Source of the DNA: an uncultured Poribacteria bacterium
Lineage (GTDB): Bacteria; Poribacteria; WGA-4E; WGA-3G
NCBI GenBank assembly: GCA_958295855.1
Contig: OY282383.1
Coordinates: 440,481-504,480 of the forward strand
Reading direction: 5' to 3'
Length of the DNA stretch: 64,000 nucleotides
Under the pieces are notes generated by a model. It saw nothing but the letters and a program-made list of their open reading frames with translations, was not told where the DNA came from and did not search any database. Below, piece after piece: positions 1 through 9,236 of this stretch. A program made the translations under genes and the position numbers. Position 1 is the stretch's first letter; each line of letters starts with the position of its first letter.

Positions 1-40
1 ACGGAAAGTGTTGTCTTTCTTCGTTTTCGGTGTTTCCTCT

Positions 41-200
41 GGAAGGGCAGGCACAAGGCACTGCCGCTACAAATCCGTTTTCGGCACAGCATCGCGACCG
101 GGGGAGGGCAGGCACAAGGCGCTGCCGCTACAAATCCGTTTTCGGCACAGCATCGCGACCGGGGGAGGGCAGGCACAAGGCGCTGCCGCTACAAAGCCAC
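41..200. repeat. 61-bp tandem repeat, about 2.6 copies
   Basis: A unit starting with GGGCAGGCACAAGGC and running through the stretch after CTGCCGCTACAAA repeats with a 61-bp period from about 41, 102 and 163; the third copy breaks off after the CTACAAA part. Part of the unit resembles the GGTAGGCACAAGGC repeat seen elsewhere in the window (for example near 10810, 34750 and 49530). Open frames over it are repeat-derived and show no protein-like composition. Confidence 0.85.
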
Positions 201-270
201 GATGTGTTGCACGTGGGAGGTGCCTCCTACGGAAGAACTAAATGTTTCCCTTAACCGAAAACCTTTAATG

Positions 271-393
271 CATAAGAAACCCGATTTTGACACTGGCATG
301 TGGTTTCCCCTGCTTTGCTTCCCTCCCGCCCGGTTCCTTGGGGAAAAAGCAATCAACGGAAAAATCGGAGCAGGAACCGAATTAACGAAAAAC
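271..393 (+). repeat. Composite palindromic repeat downstream of clpX
   Basis: The segment starts with AAGAAACCCGATTTTGACAC and ends with AAAAATCGGAGCAGGAACC, arms that can pair through CCGATTTT/AAAATCGG. A degenerate CCCCTGCTTTG core lies between them. The same outer arms recur near 1891-2063, 8778, 10698, 30379, 57431, 61029 and 63831. It lies between tandem repeats and the end of clpX, and with the inverted copy at 1891-2063 it brackets that gene. Confidence 0.8.
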
Positions 394-396
394 CCA

Positions 397-1875
397 TTAA
401 GCTGTTTTCAGTTCTTTCGATTCGCTATAAGTCAAGTGTGGCGGTTCACTATTGAGGACGCAATCTTCCGTAATATGGCATGCTTGGACCCTGTCAAGCG
501 AAGGTATGCGATATAGGGTATCCAGCATAATGTTTTCAAAAACGGCTCTTAACCCGCGTGCTCCTGTTTCGCGCTCAATGACCTGGTGTGCGATAGCGGC
601 TAGGGCTGAATCAGTTGCATCAAATTGCACACCTTCATAAGCTAAAAGTTGCCTATATTGTTTCACAAGTGCGTTCTTTGGCTCAGTTAAGATGCGAATT
701 AACGCTGCCTCGTCCAATTCATGAAGCGTGGTCACAATCGGTAAGCGCCCTATCAGCTCCGGGATAAATCCGTATTTAATCAGATCCTTGGGCGTTGCCT
801 GCGCGAGGATTTCGTGAATCTTTTTTTTCCGTTTTGGTTGAATAGGGGAGCCGAAGCCGATACTCTGTTTGCCCAGCCGTTCCCTAATGGCGTTTTCTAA
901 ACCGATAAAGGTGCCTCCGCATATAAACAAGACCTTTTTGGTATTCACCTCAATCATCTCTTGGTGCGGGTGTTTTCTGCCGCCGCGAGGCGGCACATTG
1001 GCGGTTGTGCCTTCCAGAATCTTGAGCAACGCTTGTTGCACCCCTTCGCCAGAAACATCGCGGGTAATAGAGGGATTTTCAGATTTTCGCGTAATCTTAT
1101 CAATTTCATCAATATAGATGATACCTGTTTCCGCACGTGCCACATCGCCATCGGCTGCTTGCACCAATTTCAAGATAATATTCTCGACATCCTCACCAAC
1201 ATAACCGGCTTCTGTTAACGTTGTTGCATCGGTGATGGCGAAAGGAACATTTAAAATCCTGGCCAGCGTTTGCGCGAGGAGTGTTTTCCCTGTGCCCGTT
1301 GGGCCTATCAGTAAGATGTTGCTCTTGTCCAATTCAACATCTGTTGTATCCTCGTGAAGTAACCGTTTATAGTGCGTGTAAACTGCAACAGCTAACGTTT
1401 TTTTGGCGTGCTCTTGGCCTATGACGTATTCATCCAGTTTCGCTGTAATCTCTGCGGGGGAAAGCAGTTCTTCAAACGGATTTGGGTGAACCTCTGAAGA
1501 TGAATCTGCCTCTTGGGCTTCGCTTTGACGTGCACGAGTCCTCCGCGTACGGGGGGGCCGCTGACGCGTGCCTGCATCCCGTTTATCCGGTGCTGGTTCA
1601 TCCGGCACTTGCGCCAAAATGTCATTACAGACATTAATACACTCCCCAAGGCATTTCTCACAGATATTCGCCTCTAGCCCATTAAAGAGCCGCTGGACCT
1701 CGGTATTATCTCGCCTACAAAACGCGCACGCAGCACTCTCGTCCGTAGATTCCGACAGTCGAACAATACATTCAACGCAAATGTTTGCCTCTCGCCCCTG
1801 AAGGAGACGGCGGACTTGTGTGCTGCCCTGCTTACAGAAGGAGCAGGACATTTCCCCATGGATGGATTGTGACAT
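397..1875 (-). CDS. clpX: ATP-dependent Clp protease ATP-binding subunit ClpX with two N-terminal zinc fingers
   Basis: AAA+ unfoldase that recognises tagged substrates, unfolds them and feeds them to ClpP in the cytosol. Visible features are Walker A GPTGTGKT, pore loop GYVGEDVE, Walker [10 protein letters not shown], ClpP-docking loop SIGFGSP and the sensor segment PELIGRLP. The N-terminus is unusual: it has two complete ClpX-type C4 zinc fingers in tandem (C11/C14/C33/C36 and C50/C53/C72/C75) with near-parallel sequences (both have LxGxEANIC). ClpX normally has one, so at 492 residues the protein is longer than the usual ~420. The ATG at 1875 is preferred because AGAGG precedes it at good spacing; an ATG at 1890 and a TTG at 1893 are alternatives. 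It is the last gene of tig-clpP-clpX, 361 bp after clpP, with a repeat cluster in that gap, so co-transcription with clpP is plausible but not certain. Confidence 0.97.
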   Translation of the reverse strand: MSQSIHGEMSCSFCKQGSTQVRRLLQGREANICVECIVRLSESTDESAACAFCRRDNTEVQRLFNGLEANICEKCLGECINVCNDILAQVPDEPAPDKRDAGTRQRPPRTRRTRARQSEAQEADSSSEVHPNPFEELLSPAEITAKLDEYVIGQEHAKKTLAVAVYTHYKRLLHEDTTDVELDKSNILLIGPTGTGKTLLAQTLARILNVPFAITDATTLTEAGYVGEDVENIILKLVQAADGDVARAETGIIYIDEIDKITRKSENPSITRDVSGEGVQQALLKILEGTTANVPPRGGRKHPHQEMIEVNTKKVLFICGGTFIGLENAIRERLGKQSIGFGSPIQPKRKKKIHEILAQATPKDLIKYGFIPELIGRLPIVTTLHELDEAALIRILTEPKNALVKQYRQLLAYEGVQFDATDSALAAIAHQVIERETGARGLRAVFENIMLDTLYRIPSLDRVQACHITEDCVLNSEPPHLTYSESKELKTA

Positions 1876-1890
1876 TTTTCGCCTCTTCAT

Positions 1891-2236
1891 CAATTCAGTT
1901 TCTGCTCCGATTTTTCCAGGTGGAGTACTTCAGCACGCATTGAAAATGCTTGAGGAGGTTTCTCCACCATCTTTGATGGTGGTAAAACCTTCGGTTTCCC
2001 CTGCAAGCAGGGGTTAATACCAGTGCTAATCCTCTACCCGTGTCAAAATCGGGTTTCTTATGCATTACAGGCGTGAATCCTGCGAATTAAGGGTTAAAAT
2101 ACTTGCATCAGAGGTTTATACACGCATTTTCAATGCGTGTTGAAGTTCTCCTCCGACGAGAGCTACAGTGCCTTGCTGGATGTGTCTTGCCAATGGTATT
2201 TGCCCCTGCTTTGCAGGGGTTTTATGCCAATGCTGA
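1891..2236. repeat. Repeat-filled clpP-clpX spacer
   Basis: No gene here. An inverted composite repeat (1891-2063) has arms TTTCTGCTCCGATTTTTCC and GTCAAAATCGGGTTTCTTA. Its interior carries an ACGCATTGAAAATGC hairpin, a hairpin TCTCCACCATC/GATGGTGG, and a CCCCTGCAAGCAGGGG core. A second repeat (about 2124-2235) has ACGCATTTTCAATGCGTG, then the CGACGAGAGCTACAGTG module and a palindromic element TGCCCCTGCTTTGCAGGGG, and ends in TGATTACTCCGCAAGG. These modules recur near 8605-8700, 10850-10915 and 46965-47065. Confidence 0.75.
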
Positions 2237-2848
2237 TTACTCCGCAAGGGATGCCAGAGAGTCACGTTGAGAAACAACCAGGTCAACGATGCCGTATTCA
2301 AGTGCTTGTTCCGCGGTCATGTAAAAATCCCGGTCTGCATCCACAGCAATCTTCTCAACGTTTTGGCCGGTATGTTCCGCTAAGATGTTGTAAAGTCGAT
2401 CTCGCTCCTGTAGAATTTCCGTTGCATGGATGCTAATATCTGAAGCTTGTCCTCCGATGCCGCTCGCCATGGGTTGATGAATCAGTGTCTTTGCGTGGGG
2501 CAGGGCGTGCCGTTTTCCGGGTGCCCCTGCAGCCAGCAGGATAGCCCCCATACTGTACGCGCGGCCTAGGCACCATGTTTGCACATCTGCTTTGATATAT
2601 TGCATGGTATCGTAGATAGCGAGGCCTGCTGAAACTGAACCGCCGGGCGTGTTAATATAGAGCACAATATCCGCATCCGGGTCTTTCCCTTCAAGAAAAA
2701 GCATCTGTGCTGTGACGATATTCGCCACCATATCATCATCAATAGGTGAACCAATCATAATAATCCGATCTTCGAGCAGGCGAGAATAGATGTCATAAGA
2801 ACGTTCGCCTCGGCTAGTTTGTTCGACAACAATAGGTACAAGATTCAT
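2237..2848 (-). CDS. clpP: ATP-dependent Clp protease proteolytic subunit ClpP
   Basis: Serine peptidase that forms the barrel degrading substrates delivered by ClpX. The catalytic triad is readable: S99 in GRAYSMGA, H124 in LIHQPMAS and D174 in [20 protein letters not shown] forms the substrate-binding strand and loop. Length (203 residues) matches the family, and the signature departs mildly from consensus (GRAYSMGA instead of GQAASMGA) without loss of a catalytic residue. It lies 26 bp downstream of tig. The ATG at 2848 lacks a close Shine-Dalgarno sequence (AAGGA is about 20 nt upstream), so translation may depend on tig. Confidence 0.97.
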   Translation of the reverse strand: MNLVPIVVEQTSRGERSYDIYSRLLEDRIIMIGSPIDDDMVANIVTAQMLFLEGKDPDADIVLYINTPGGSVSAGLAIYDTMQYIKADVQTWCLGRAYSMGAILLAAGAPGKRHALPHAKTLIHQPMASGIGGQASDISIHATEILQERDRLYNILAEHTGQNVEKIAVDADRDFYMTAEQALEYGIVDLVVSQRDSLASLAE

Positions 2849-2874
2849 ATTTTTATTTTTTTTCGTTTTTCCTT

Positions 2875-4179
2875 CTAAGTAATAATAAGCGGTTTTTTCG
2901 CCGATGCTCGGTGAATTAGAAACTGATATATTTTCTGGCTCTGCAATTGCATTCGGAAATCATCCAATCGATTGTTGGATTTCAGCAGGCTAGCATATTT
3001 TTGTGCGTCACGGTTCTGTTGCTCTGCTGCCCGTCGGATTTCCAATTCGAGCTCATCGTCAGTGACGTAAATCCCTTCTTTTTCGGCGATAGCATCAAAA
3101 ATCCAGGACTGTTTTGTCTGTTGAATCACATCTCGCCGCAATTCAGTCGGGAGTGTCTCCATATCAATTCCGGCTTCTTCAGGTGTTTTGTGCTCCATCA
3201 CCAGTTGTCGTTGTACATTTTGAAGCGTTTGTTCTACATATTGTTCCACTAAGGGTTCAGGAATAGCGATGTCCGTTTTCTCAATAAGTTGCTCCAGCAG
3301 GTCTGCCTTCTGCTCGTCAACCTGAAGACTTCTCTCTTCTTCGACAAGGTTATTCCAGATAAACCCATAAAGTTGCGAGTAACTTTCATACCCCAAGTCT
3401 TTAGCAAATTCGTCATCCAGTGTCGGAAGTTGTTTCTCAGTAATAGCGTGTAAGGTGACTTCATAGCACGCAATGTTGCCCGCGAGCACAGGGGACAAGT
3501 GCGTCTGCTCAAATTTGATGTCGATGGGCTTCGTTTCCCCTACCTGCATTCCAAGCATCTCCGTCTCTAATTCAGGATGAAATGTCCCTGCGCCCAATTC
3601 TACATCCACATCTTGGCGGGATTCGGAATCAATTCGTTCGCCGTTTACAAAACATTCCCAATCCACGCGAACACAGTCGTTTTCTTGGACAGCGCGCTCC
3701 TCATCAAGCGGTTCAAAGGTTGCTGATTGCGCCTGTAATTTTTCAATATATGCATTAACTTTTTCTCGTGGGACATTGACGGAGCCCTTATCGGTTGTCA
3801 GTTCCTCATAAGCGGGCAGATTAATATTCGGGCGAATATCGACGGTAGCTGAGAAGGGGAGTGGCTGATTTTCTTGGACAAGCAACTGATTGAGCGGCGG
3901 TTCGAAGGTGGGTTGTGCAAGAGGAGTCAGTTGTTGGGCGTGGATAGCCTCTTCATACGCGGGAACGACGAGATGTCGAACCACTTCGCTGTTGACGTAC
4001 TCCGGGAATCGAGATTTGAGGATAGTTACCGGGACACGCCCCTTCCGAAAGCCAGGGATAGATACCTGCTCGCGCAAAACCTGGTACGTTTCCTCTAATG
4101 CTTCGTTAACATCTCCAACGGGAACCTCAATGTCCAAACGGACTTGCGTGCTGTCCAGCCTTTCAACTTCAACTTTCAA
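2875..4179 (-). CDS. tig: Trigger factor (ribosome-associated chaperone/prolyl isomerase)
   Basis: Ribosome-docking chaperone that meets nascent chains at the exit tunnel. The ribosome-binding signature GFRKGRVP is at residues 43-50 in the N-terminal domain. A diverged FKBP-type PPIase region (about 155-240) and the long helical C-terminal domain follow. At 434 residues it has the family length. The start is a TTG at 4179 with a strong GGGAGG nine bases upstream; the nearby ATG at 4187 is out of frame and stops at once. First gene of tig-clpP-clpX, the conserved bacterial order. Confidence 0.93.
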   Translation of the reverse strand: MKVEVERLDSTQVRLDIEVPVGDVNEALEETYQVLREQVSIPGFRKGRVPVTILKSRFPEYVNSEVVRHLVVPAYEEAIHAQQLTPLAQPTFEPPLNQLLVQENQPLPFSATVDIRPNINLPAYEELTTDKGSVNVPREKVNAYIEKLQAQSATFEPLDEERAVQENDCVRVDWECFVNGERIDSESRQDVDVELGAGTFHPELETEMLGMQVGETKPIDIKFEQTHLSPVLAGNIACYEVTLHAITEKQLPTLDDEFAKDLGYESYSQLYGFIWNNLVEEERSLQVDEQKADLLEQLIEKTDIAIPEPLVEQYVEQTLQNVQRQLVMEHKTPEEAGIDMETLPTELRRDVIQQTKQSWIFDAIAEKEGIYVTDDELELEIRRAAEQQNRDAQKYASLLKSNNRLDDFRMQLQSQKIYQFLIHRASAKKPLIIT

Positions 4180-4206
4180 GTAAACATACCTCCCTGTTTT
4201 CCCGCC

Positions 4207-4245
4207 TGCGGTATTTTACCCTGCAAAGCAGGGGAAACCGATACC
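4207..4245. repeat. Palindromic element (GGTATT-type) upstream of tig
   Basis: GGTATT-like and GATACC-like arms around the stem ACCCTGCAAAGCAGGG. It sits directly in front of the tig start region and would lie in or near the tig leader. Confidence 0.7.
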
Positions 4246-4270
4246 CTTAACATTTTCTTATAGGTGTAAG

Positions 4271-4798
4271 CCGCTCTGTAGAACTTATACAAATCTCACA
4301 AATCTATACATTAAAGGTATTATCCCCGCTTTGCGGGGTAAATACCGATCTCACATTTGTGGTCAGTGCTGTCATACTTCCTGCTTCAACTGCCACTGCC
4401 TCACACCGAGGGCTTACACGGCATCCACAGGCGTTTTACGTCTCGGCTAAGCTGTCCGCGACGTGTCGTAACGATTGTTCGTGTCGTCTCAGATGCTGTA
4501 GTGAGATGTTGTTGGCTAGGGGTCTCACGTGGGTCTTATCGCCACCTCCACCGTCGGCTTTTTCACGGGGGGTAGGCCTGTTCAGCGTGCCACTTCGCAT
4601 CGTGCTGTAGGAAACGTTTCCACGCTCCATTCACCATCCTCTGTATCTGTCAGATAAGACTACCTCTTTCAGATAGAGAGTTTACCACAAGTTTACCACT
4701 ATTAAAAATAGTGGTTAAACTTTTGAAAATAGTGGTTAAACTTTGATTACATTTGTATAGATTTGATTACATTTTACGCCACTGCAACTTACCCTTGG
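4271..4798 (-). mobile_element. Non-autonomous IS605-type element A (no intact tnpB)
   Basis: Read on the minus strand, it starts with GTTGCAGTGGCGTAAAAT and ends with GTATAAGTTCTACAGAGCGG. These are the same ends that bound the three tnpB elements (left end GGTGCAGTG, right end GTATAAGTCCCACAGAGCGG). The right part keeps the scaffold GAGACGTAAAACGCC and a hairpin CCTC/GAGG, which correspond to the region downstream of tnpB that is expected to encode the guide RNA. The middle (4436-4630) matches element B at 10093 but is not an intact tnpB. A pair of ACTATTAAAAATAGT palindromes (about 4681-4745) and a GGTATT-type palindrome (4313-4345) are nested inside. Confidence 0.65.
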
Positions 4799-4832
4799 CG
4801 GGGCAACCTCCTGTCGCGATTGTAACACACTA

Positions 4833-4917
4833 TGGGCGAGGAGGGACTTGAACCCTCACGAGGCGTAACCCCAATAGATCCTAAGTCTATCCTGTCTGCC
4901 AATTCCAGCACCCGCCC
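4833..4917 (-). tRNA. tRNA-Leu (anticodon UAG)
   Basis: Acceptor arm GGGCGGG pairs with CTCGCCC (one G-U) followed by discriminator A. The D arm begins TGCTGGAATTGGCAGAC, the anticodon loop is CTTAGGA and the T loop is TTCAAGT. A long variable arm (GGGGTTACGCCTC) confirms class II. No CCA is encoded. Confidence 0.96.
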
Positions 4918-4965
4918 GAATTTGATGAGTGGCATATCTCCCCGCTCCGTATATTACATGAACAA

Positions 4966-5038
4966 TGCGCCGTGAAGGAATCGAACCTTCAACCGCCTGA
5001 TTAAGAGTCAGATGCTCTGCCAATTGAGCTAACGGCGC
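4966..5038 (-). tRNA. tRNA-Lys (anticodon CUU)
   Basis: Acceptor GCGCCGT/ACGGCGC with discriminator A, D arm TAGCTCAATTGGCAGAGC, anticodon loop CTCTTAA in stem TCTGA/TCAGG, and T arm GGTTCGATTCC. 73 nt, in a minus-strand tRNA array. Confidence 0.96.
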
Positions 5039-5150
5039 GCTCCCTCTCTTTTCTTACCCTAGACGCGGTTTGTAAGCATCTACTCAATGATGTCGGCGTA
5101 CTTTGACTTTTCTAGGGGCCCGGGGGGCATTCAGTATCCACAAAAATATT

Positions 5151-5180
5151 CGCGTCCGGAAGGATTCGAGCCCCCAACTT
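5151..5180 (-). pseudogene. Possible tRNA 3'-half remnant
   Basis: On the minus strand, GGGGGCTCGAATCCTTC followed by CGGACGC reads like a T arm plus the 3' acceptor strand, but no matching 5' GCGTCCG or anticodon arm follows. The next sequence is a short tandem repeat (5190-5258), so a tRNA may have been truncated there. Confidence 0.35.
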
Positions 5181-5189
5181 ATTTTCAAT

Positions 5190-5258
5190 TCCACACTGGT
5201 TCGATTAAAAAGTATCCACACTGGTAAAAAGTATCCACACTGGTTCGATTAAAAAGTA
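5190..5258. repeat. Short tandem repeat, three copies of AAAAAGTATCCACACTGG-type unit
   Basis: The motif CCACACTGGTTCGATTAAAA recurs three times (one copy lacks TTCGATT), linked by AAAAAGTAT. It sits in the gap between tRNA-Lys and tRNA-His. Confidence 0.7.
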
Positions 5259-5289
5259 AAAGCCTTGTTGAACTACGGAAACTTATGAA

Positions 5290-5362
5290 GGTGGATGATG
5301 GGATTTGAACCCACGCCCACTTGATCCACAGTCAAGTGCTCTACCCCTGAGCTACATCCACC
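5290..5362 (-). tRNA. tRNA-His (anticodon GUG)
   Basis: Acceptor GTGGATG/CATCCAC, with an encoded extra 5' G (G-1) opposite C73, as expected for tRNA-His. Anticodon loop CTGTGGA in stem CTTGA/TCAAG; T arm GGGTTCAAATCCC. Confidence 0.96.
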
Positions 5363-5402
5363 GTAATGATTTTTCAATATAGGCTCGCAAACTTCAACCC
5401 GA

Positions 5403-5476
<74 letters not shown>

Positions 5477-5570
5477 TTATATCATTGAATTGAAGCACCA
5501 GATATTTCCGACGAGATTTTCAATAGGATGTGCTTGCCTCAGAAAATCTGCACCAGAATGATATGAAAGA

Positions 5571-5646
<76 letters not shown>

Positions 5647-5765
5647 AATTTGAAATAGGAGTAAACCCGGTTCATTCCCTACCTTGTATTACGCCAAGTA
5701 CGCCGTTTCAGTGTTTAAATTATACACTATTTATTGGCATTTGTCAAATTAAATATGAAAAATTC

Positions 5766-5795
5766 TTGTCTGTTTTTCACAAGATATGCTATAAT
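5766..5795 (+). promoter_or_regulatory. Sigma70-type promoter for the DUF58 gene
   Basis: TTGTCT, 18-bp spacer, TATAAT. The -10 ends only 12 bases before the ATG at 5808 and no Shine-Dalgarno sequence is present, so the transcript is probably leaderless or nearly so. Confidence 0.65.
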
Positions 5796-5807
5796 ACTCG
5801 GTAAACA

Positions 5808-6689
5808 ATGATGCTTACACCACAATTCCTTAAACAACTTCAACCCTTATACATCCGCTCGAAACGCTCGTTCCGGGGAAAATTCAGAGGCGAACGCCGA
5901 AGCCTCAACCGCGGCACAGGCTTGGAATTTGCCGATTATCGGGCGTATGAACCGGGCGACGACCTGCGGCACGTGGACTGGAACGTTTACGCACGCCTAG
6001 ATAAACTGTTTATCAAACTCTTTCAAGCTGATGAAGAACTGCCGATGGCACTCCTGATTGATAATAGCCGCTCTATGGACTTTGGCAATCCGACAAAGTT
6101 GACGTGCGCCAAACACATCGCTGCTGCAGTGGGCTATATCGCCTTGGCACATGCCGACAGCGTCGCAATTTACACTTGCGCAGAGCGACTGCTTTCAACC
6201 CTACCACCTACATCAGGAAAATCACAATTCTCACGTCTCACAAAAGCACTCACGGCAATTGAGACACACGGGCAAACCCGGTTAACCGAGTGCCTCAAGC
6301 ATTTTCCGACGTATCAACCGCACCCAAGCATGGCTGTCATCCTCTCAGATTTTTTGGACCCGGGAGGCTACACCACCGGCTTCAAATTACTCGCAGGACG
6401 AGGATTCTCGTTAACAGCAATTCACCTGATGAGCCCAGAGGAAATAGAACCGCCGCCCCCCGGTGACTGGCAGTTGGAAGATGCAGAAACGGGCGAAACC
6501 AAAGCCATCACAATTAATGAGGAAACCCTTGCACAATATCGAAACCAACATCAAGCCTTTTGTGACAACTTGCAACGCTTCTGCACAGCTCAGGGCATCG
6601 GTTATGCGCGAATGAAAAGTGATACCCCCGTAGAATCGTTTATTTTGCAGGAGTTGCACGGGGCAGGTTTTATTCAAAGGAAGCGTTGA
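5808..6689 (+). CDS. DUF58 domain protein (vWA-like)
   Basis: Carries the DUF58 signature from about residue 40: FADYRAYEPGDDLRHVDWNVYAR. The family motif Y-x-PGD-x-x-R-x-x-DW is complete. A vWA-like metal site follows (DNSRSMD, about residue 85). Length (293) fits the family. DUF58 proteins usually sit beside a MoxR AAA+ ATPase and are thought to act with it in assembling or activating membrane or metalloprotein complexes. Here the MoxR gene is 23.5 kb away at 29366. No membrane segment is evident. Two ATGs (5808, 5811) are possible. A macrodomain gene follows after 76 bp. Confidence 0.9.
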   Translation: MMLTPQFLKQLQPLYIRSKRSFRGKFRGERRSLNRGTGLEFADYRAYEPGDDLRHVDWNVYARLDKLFIKLFQADEELPMALLIDNSRSMDFGNPTKLTCAKHIAAAVGYIALAHADSVAIYTCAERLLSTLPPTSGKSQFSRLTKALTAIETHGQTRLTECLKHFPTYQPHPSMAVILSDFLDPGGYTTGFKLLAGRGFSLTAIHLMSPEEIEPPPPGDWQLEDAETGETKAITINEETLAQYRNQHQAFCDNLQRFCTAQGIGYARMKSDTPVESFILQELHGAGFIQRKR

Positions 6690-6765
6690 CAGAATGAACA
6701 GGCGGAGGAGAGTTCATAATCAAAATCACAGATTTTTCATATAACCTTTTGAAGGAGGAAATCCA

Positions 6766-7311
6766 ATGCAAACACAGATAAATCAGACTCGCCTAGAACT
6801 CATCCAAGGCGATATAACTAAAGCGCAGGTCGAGGCTATCGTGAATGCAGCGAACACTGAGCTTATCGGTGGTGGGGGTGTGGACGGTGCGATTCGTCGC
6901 GCAGGTGGTGCTGACATCGAACGAGCTTGTGCAGAGATTCGCGCTCGGGAAGGTGGCTGCCCTACCGGCAAAGCGGTTATCACTACGGGGGGCAATCTTC
7001 ACGCAAAATACGTCATTCACACAGTCGGACCGGTGTGGGAAGGTGGCAATTCGGGTGAACCGGAATTGCTTGCGAGTTGTTATCAAGAGAGCCTCCGGCT
7101 TGCTGTAGAAAACGGCGTTCAGCGCGTCGCTTTTCCTTCTATTAGCACCGGTATCTATGGATACCCGACGGAGAGAGCGGCACATGTGGCACTGACAGCT
7201 GTAAAGGAATTTGCAGAACGCAGCAGGGCGGCACCAGCATGTATTCAGTTTATCCTATTCGACGAGGCTACCTATACGTGTTATCTGGCCGCGCTATCCG
7301 ACCTTTTTTAA
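6766..7311 (+). CDS. Macrodomain protein, probable O-acetyl-ADP-ribose deacetylase
   Basis: A single macrodomain over almost all 181 residues. The ADP-ribose contacts are visible: GDIT near residue 15, [17 protein letters not shown] (about 27-43) and [11 protein letters not shown] (about 125). This is the YmdB/MacroD-type pattern associated with hydrolysis of O-acetyl-ADP-ribose or of ADP-ribose on proteins. The ATG has a strong GGAGG six bases upstream. It lies between DUF58 and MFS genes on the same strand. The exact substrate cannot be told from sequence. Confidence 0.93.
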   Translation: MQTQINQTRLELIQGDITKAQVEAIVNAANTELIGGGGVDGAIRRAGGADIERACAEIRAREGGCPTGKAVITTGGNLHAKYVIHTVGPVWEGGNSGEPELLASCYQESLRLAVENGVQRVAFPSISTGIYGYPTERAAHVALTAVKEFAERSRAAPACIQFILFDEATYTCYLAALSDLF

Positions 7312-7324
7312 TTGACTTTGCGCG

Positions 7325-8596
7325 GTGCGTGCCGACTACTATGGCTCAATCACACAAAGCATTCTTAGACCCTCCTTGCAATCTCAATTCTCGGCAAGGA
7401 ATGAGAAAAAAAGAAAATTGGAAAATAGCAACTTTAGCCGCGTCTCGCTGATTCTGCCCATTTATATTCCGGCGTTCCTTCTCGCAACGGGGGGCGGCAT
7501 TGTTTCGCCAACGCTTTCTATTTATGTCAAATCCTTTGAGCTGTCCTACACGCTAACCACGGTTGTTCTCGCGATGGGTGTCATCGGAAATATCCCTGCC
7601 GGTATTTTGGTCGAACGGCTCGGCAGGAAGCCATCTATGTTGCTCGGCTTAGGCATGATAGGGTTGTCAACTGTTGGAATGGGGATAGCGGGGAACTTCT
7701 TCCAGCTCATCGGTGCGCAGTTAATTGGCGGCATCGGTGGGGCCTTATGGATGCTCTCCCGGCACGCCTACATGACAGATGTCATTCCGATTGCGAAACG
7801 GGGTAGGGCGATTGCGCTGTTTGGCGGTGTGAATCGGATGGGCACTTTCGCGGGACAGTTCGGCTCTATTTTCCTTGGCGCGAACCTACGTATCCCCTTC
7901 TTCGTCTATGCCGGCATTGTTTTGCTGAACCTTGTACTCTGTTTTTTCTTTATTCCGGAGACACGCCGGCCTCCAACACAAACCGCCGGCAAGAAGACAC
8001 CCTACCTCAAACAGTTTCTCCAGGTCTCAAATCAGCATGCACGGCTCCTCGCTACTGCAGGGATAGGCCAGGTCTGTGTCCAAACGCTCCGTCGCGGGTG
8101 TCATATTATCATTCCGCTTTACGCCGACGAAGCGGTCGGGTTAACAACGCAAGGGGTACGCTGGGTGGTGATAATTTCCTCGGCAGTAGACATGTCAATG
8201 TTTCCGATTGCTGGATTTATGATGGATCGGTTCGGGCGAAGATATGCGACGGTGCCAGGGATTTGCATTTTTGCGACGGGGATGGTGTTGATGCCGTTCA
8301 CAGGGACGTTTACCTGGTTATTGATGGCGGCAGTTTTGATGCGGATTGGCAACGGTGTCGCTTCCGGCACGATGATGACACTCGGTGCAGACTTGGCACC
8401 GCGGGAGGGGACCGGTGAGTTCCTCGGATTGTGGCGGCTCACTGGAGACTTTGGGGGTTCAGCAGGGCCGGTCATCGTCGGAAACATTGCTGACGTATTC
8501 GGATTGGGTTATTCGGGCTTCGCCTTAGGGGGTATTGGTTATCTGGCAGTTGGCATTTTCCTGTGGCTGGTACCGGAGACATTACAGAAAGAATAG
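7325..8596 (+). CDS. Major facilitator superfamily transporter
   Basis: A 12-helix MFS permease: hydrophobic segments start near residue 42 (LILPIYIPAFLLATGGGIV). The motif-A loop between helices 2 and 3 is GILVERLGRKP, and a related loop MMDRFGRR appears in the second half. It probably exports or imports a small solute by proton coupling; the substrate is unknown. The listed GTG start lies 14 bp after the macrodomain gene and gives about 40 polar residues before the first helix, so a later start is possible. No convincing Shine-Dalgarno sequence was found. Confidence 0.88.
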   Translation: MRADYYGSITQSILRPSLQSQFSARNEKKRKLENSNFSRVSLILPIYIPAFLLATGGGIVSPTLSIYVKSFELSYTLTTVVLAMGVIGNIPAGILVERLGRKPSMLLGLGMIGLSTVGMGIAGNFFQLIGAQLIGGIGGALWMLSRHAYMTDVIPIAKRGRAIALFGGVNRMGTFAGQFGSIFLGANLRIPFFVYAGIVLLNLVLCFFFIPETRRPPTQTAGKKTPYLKQFLQVSNQHARLLATAGIGQVCVQTLRRGCHIIIPLYADEAVGLTTQGVRWVVIISSAVDMSMFPIAGFMMDRFGRRYATVPGICIFATGMVLMPFTGTFTWLLMAAVLMRIGNGVASGTMMTLGADLAPREGTGEFLGLWRLTGDFGGSAGPVIVGNIADVFGLGYSGFALGGIGYLAVGIFLWLVPETLQKE

Positions 8597-8870
8597 AGTC
8601 CTTCGTCATTCCTTGCGGAGCAATCAGGTTGCGAGTTATATCTGACGATGCACTGTAGCTCTCGTTGGAGGAGAAGTTCAGCACGCATTGAAAATGCGTG
8701 GCTAATCCTCGATGCAAGTCTTGTAGGGGTAGTGCCTTGTGCCTACCCTAATTTAGCAGGGAGTACGCTAGAACTAATAAGAAACCCGATTTTGACACTG
8801 GCATGTTGCCCCTGCTTTGCAGGGGTTAATACCACCTGGAAAAACCGGAGCAGAAACCGAATTGACGAAA
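8597..8870. repeat. Repeat cluster between the MFS gene and tRNA-Leu
   Basis: In order: the CATTCCTTGCGGAGCAATCAG module ending in ACTGTAGCTCTCGTTGGAGG, the ACGCATTGAAAATGCGTG hairpin, a TAGGGGTAGTGCCTTGTGCC repeat, and a composite repeat (8778-8870) with arms GAAACCCGATTTTGACAC and AAACCGGAGCAGAAACCG around a CCCCTGCTTTGCAGGGG core. No gene. Confidence 0.75.
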
Positions 8871-8872
8871 AA

Positions 8873-8958
8873 TGCCGGGAAAGGGACTCGAACCCTTACG
8901 CGCGAAATGCACACTAGAACCTGAATCTAGCCTGTCTACCAAATTCCAGCATCCCGGC
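8873..8958 (-). tRNA. tRNA-Leu (anticodon CAG)
   Basis: Acceptor GCCGGGA/TCCCGGC, discriminator A; anticodon loop TTCAGGT in stem CTAGA/TCTAG; long variable arm; T arm GGGTTCGAGTCCC. 86 nt. A composite repeat abuts its 3' end. Confidence 0.95.
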
Positions 8959-9082
8959 ATGTGAATCTAGTCTAGTATACCCTAATTGTTGCGCGTTGTC
9001 AAATTAAATTTGCACCATCGGACGGACAACAGAAGGCTACAGCGAGCACCACTATCCATGGGAGCGGAAAATTAGATTAAAC

Positions 9083-9111
9083 TTGCAATGCATCGACAAG
9101 TCTAATATACT
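9083..9111 (+). promoter_or_regulatory. Probable promoter for the LamG gene
   Basis: TTGCAA, 17-bp spacer, TATACT. Transcription would pass through the 44-bp terminator-like repeat at 9117-9160 before reaching the gene. Confidence 0.5.
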
Positions 9112-9116
9112 TAACC

Positions 9117-9160
9117 CAAGTTGTGCGCGACTAGCAAACAACTTTTTTATTTCTTACATT
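9117..9160. repeat. 44-bp dispersed hairpin repeat, in the LamG leader
   Basis: Begins CAAGTTGTGCGCGACTAG and ends ACAACTTTTTTATTTC plus TTACATT. AAGTTGT/ACAACTT can pair and is followed by a T run, like a terminator. Other copies are near 23920, 41490, 46739, 48845 and 48997. Confidence 0.85.
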
Positions 9161-9236
9161 CAAATAACATTTCTTCCTACTATGCTTGTATACGGCAGAA
9201 CGGAGCCTGACTACTACTATAAAGGAGCGCAAACCC

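Noticed and set aside
8..516. Several open frames near the window start
   Set aside because: They lie on the 61-bp tandem repeat and a composite repeat; alternative frames of the same repeat give equally long products.
4436..4630. Small gene inside element A
   Set aside because: The frame is shared with element B but is split there by a palindrome, has no ribosome-binding site and contains no tnpB catalytic motif; at best a relic.
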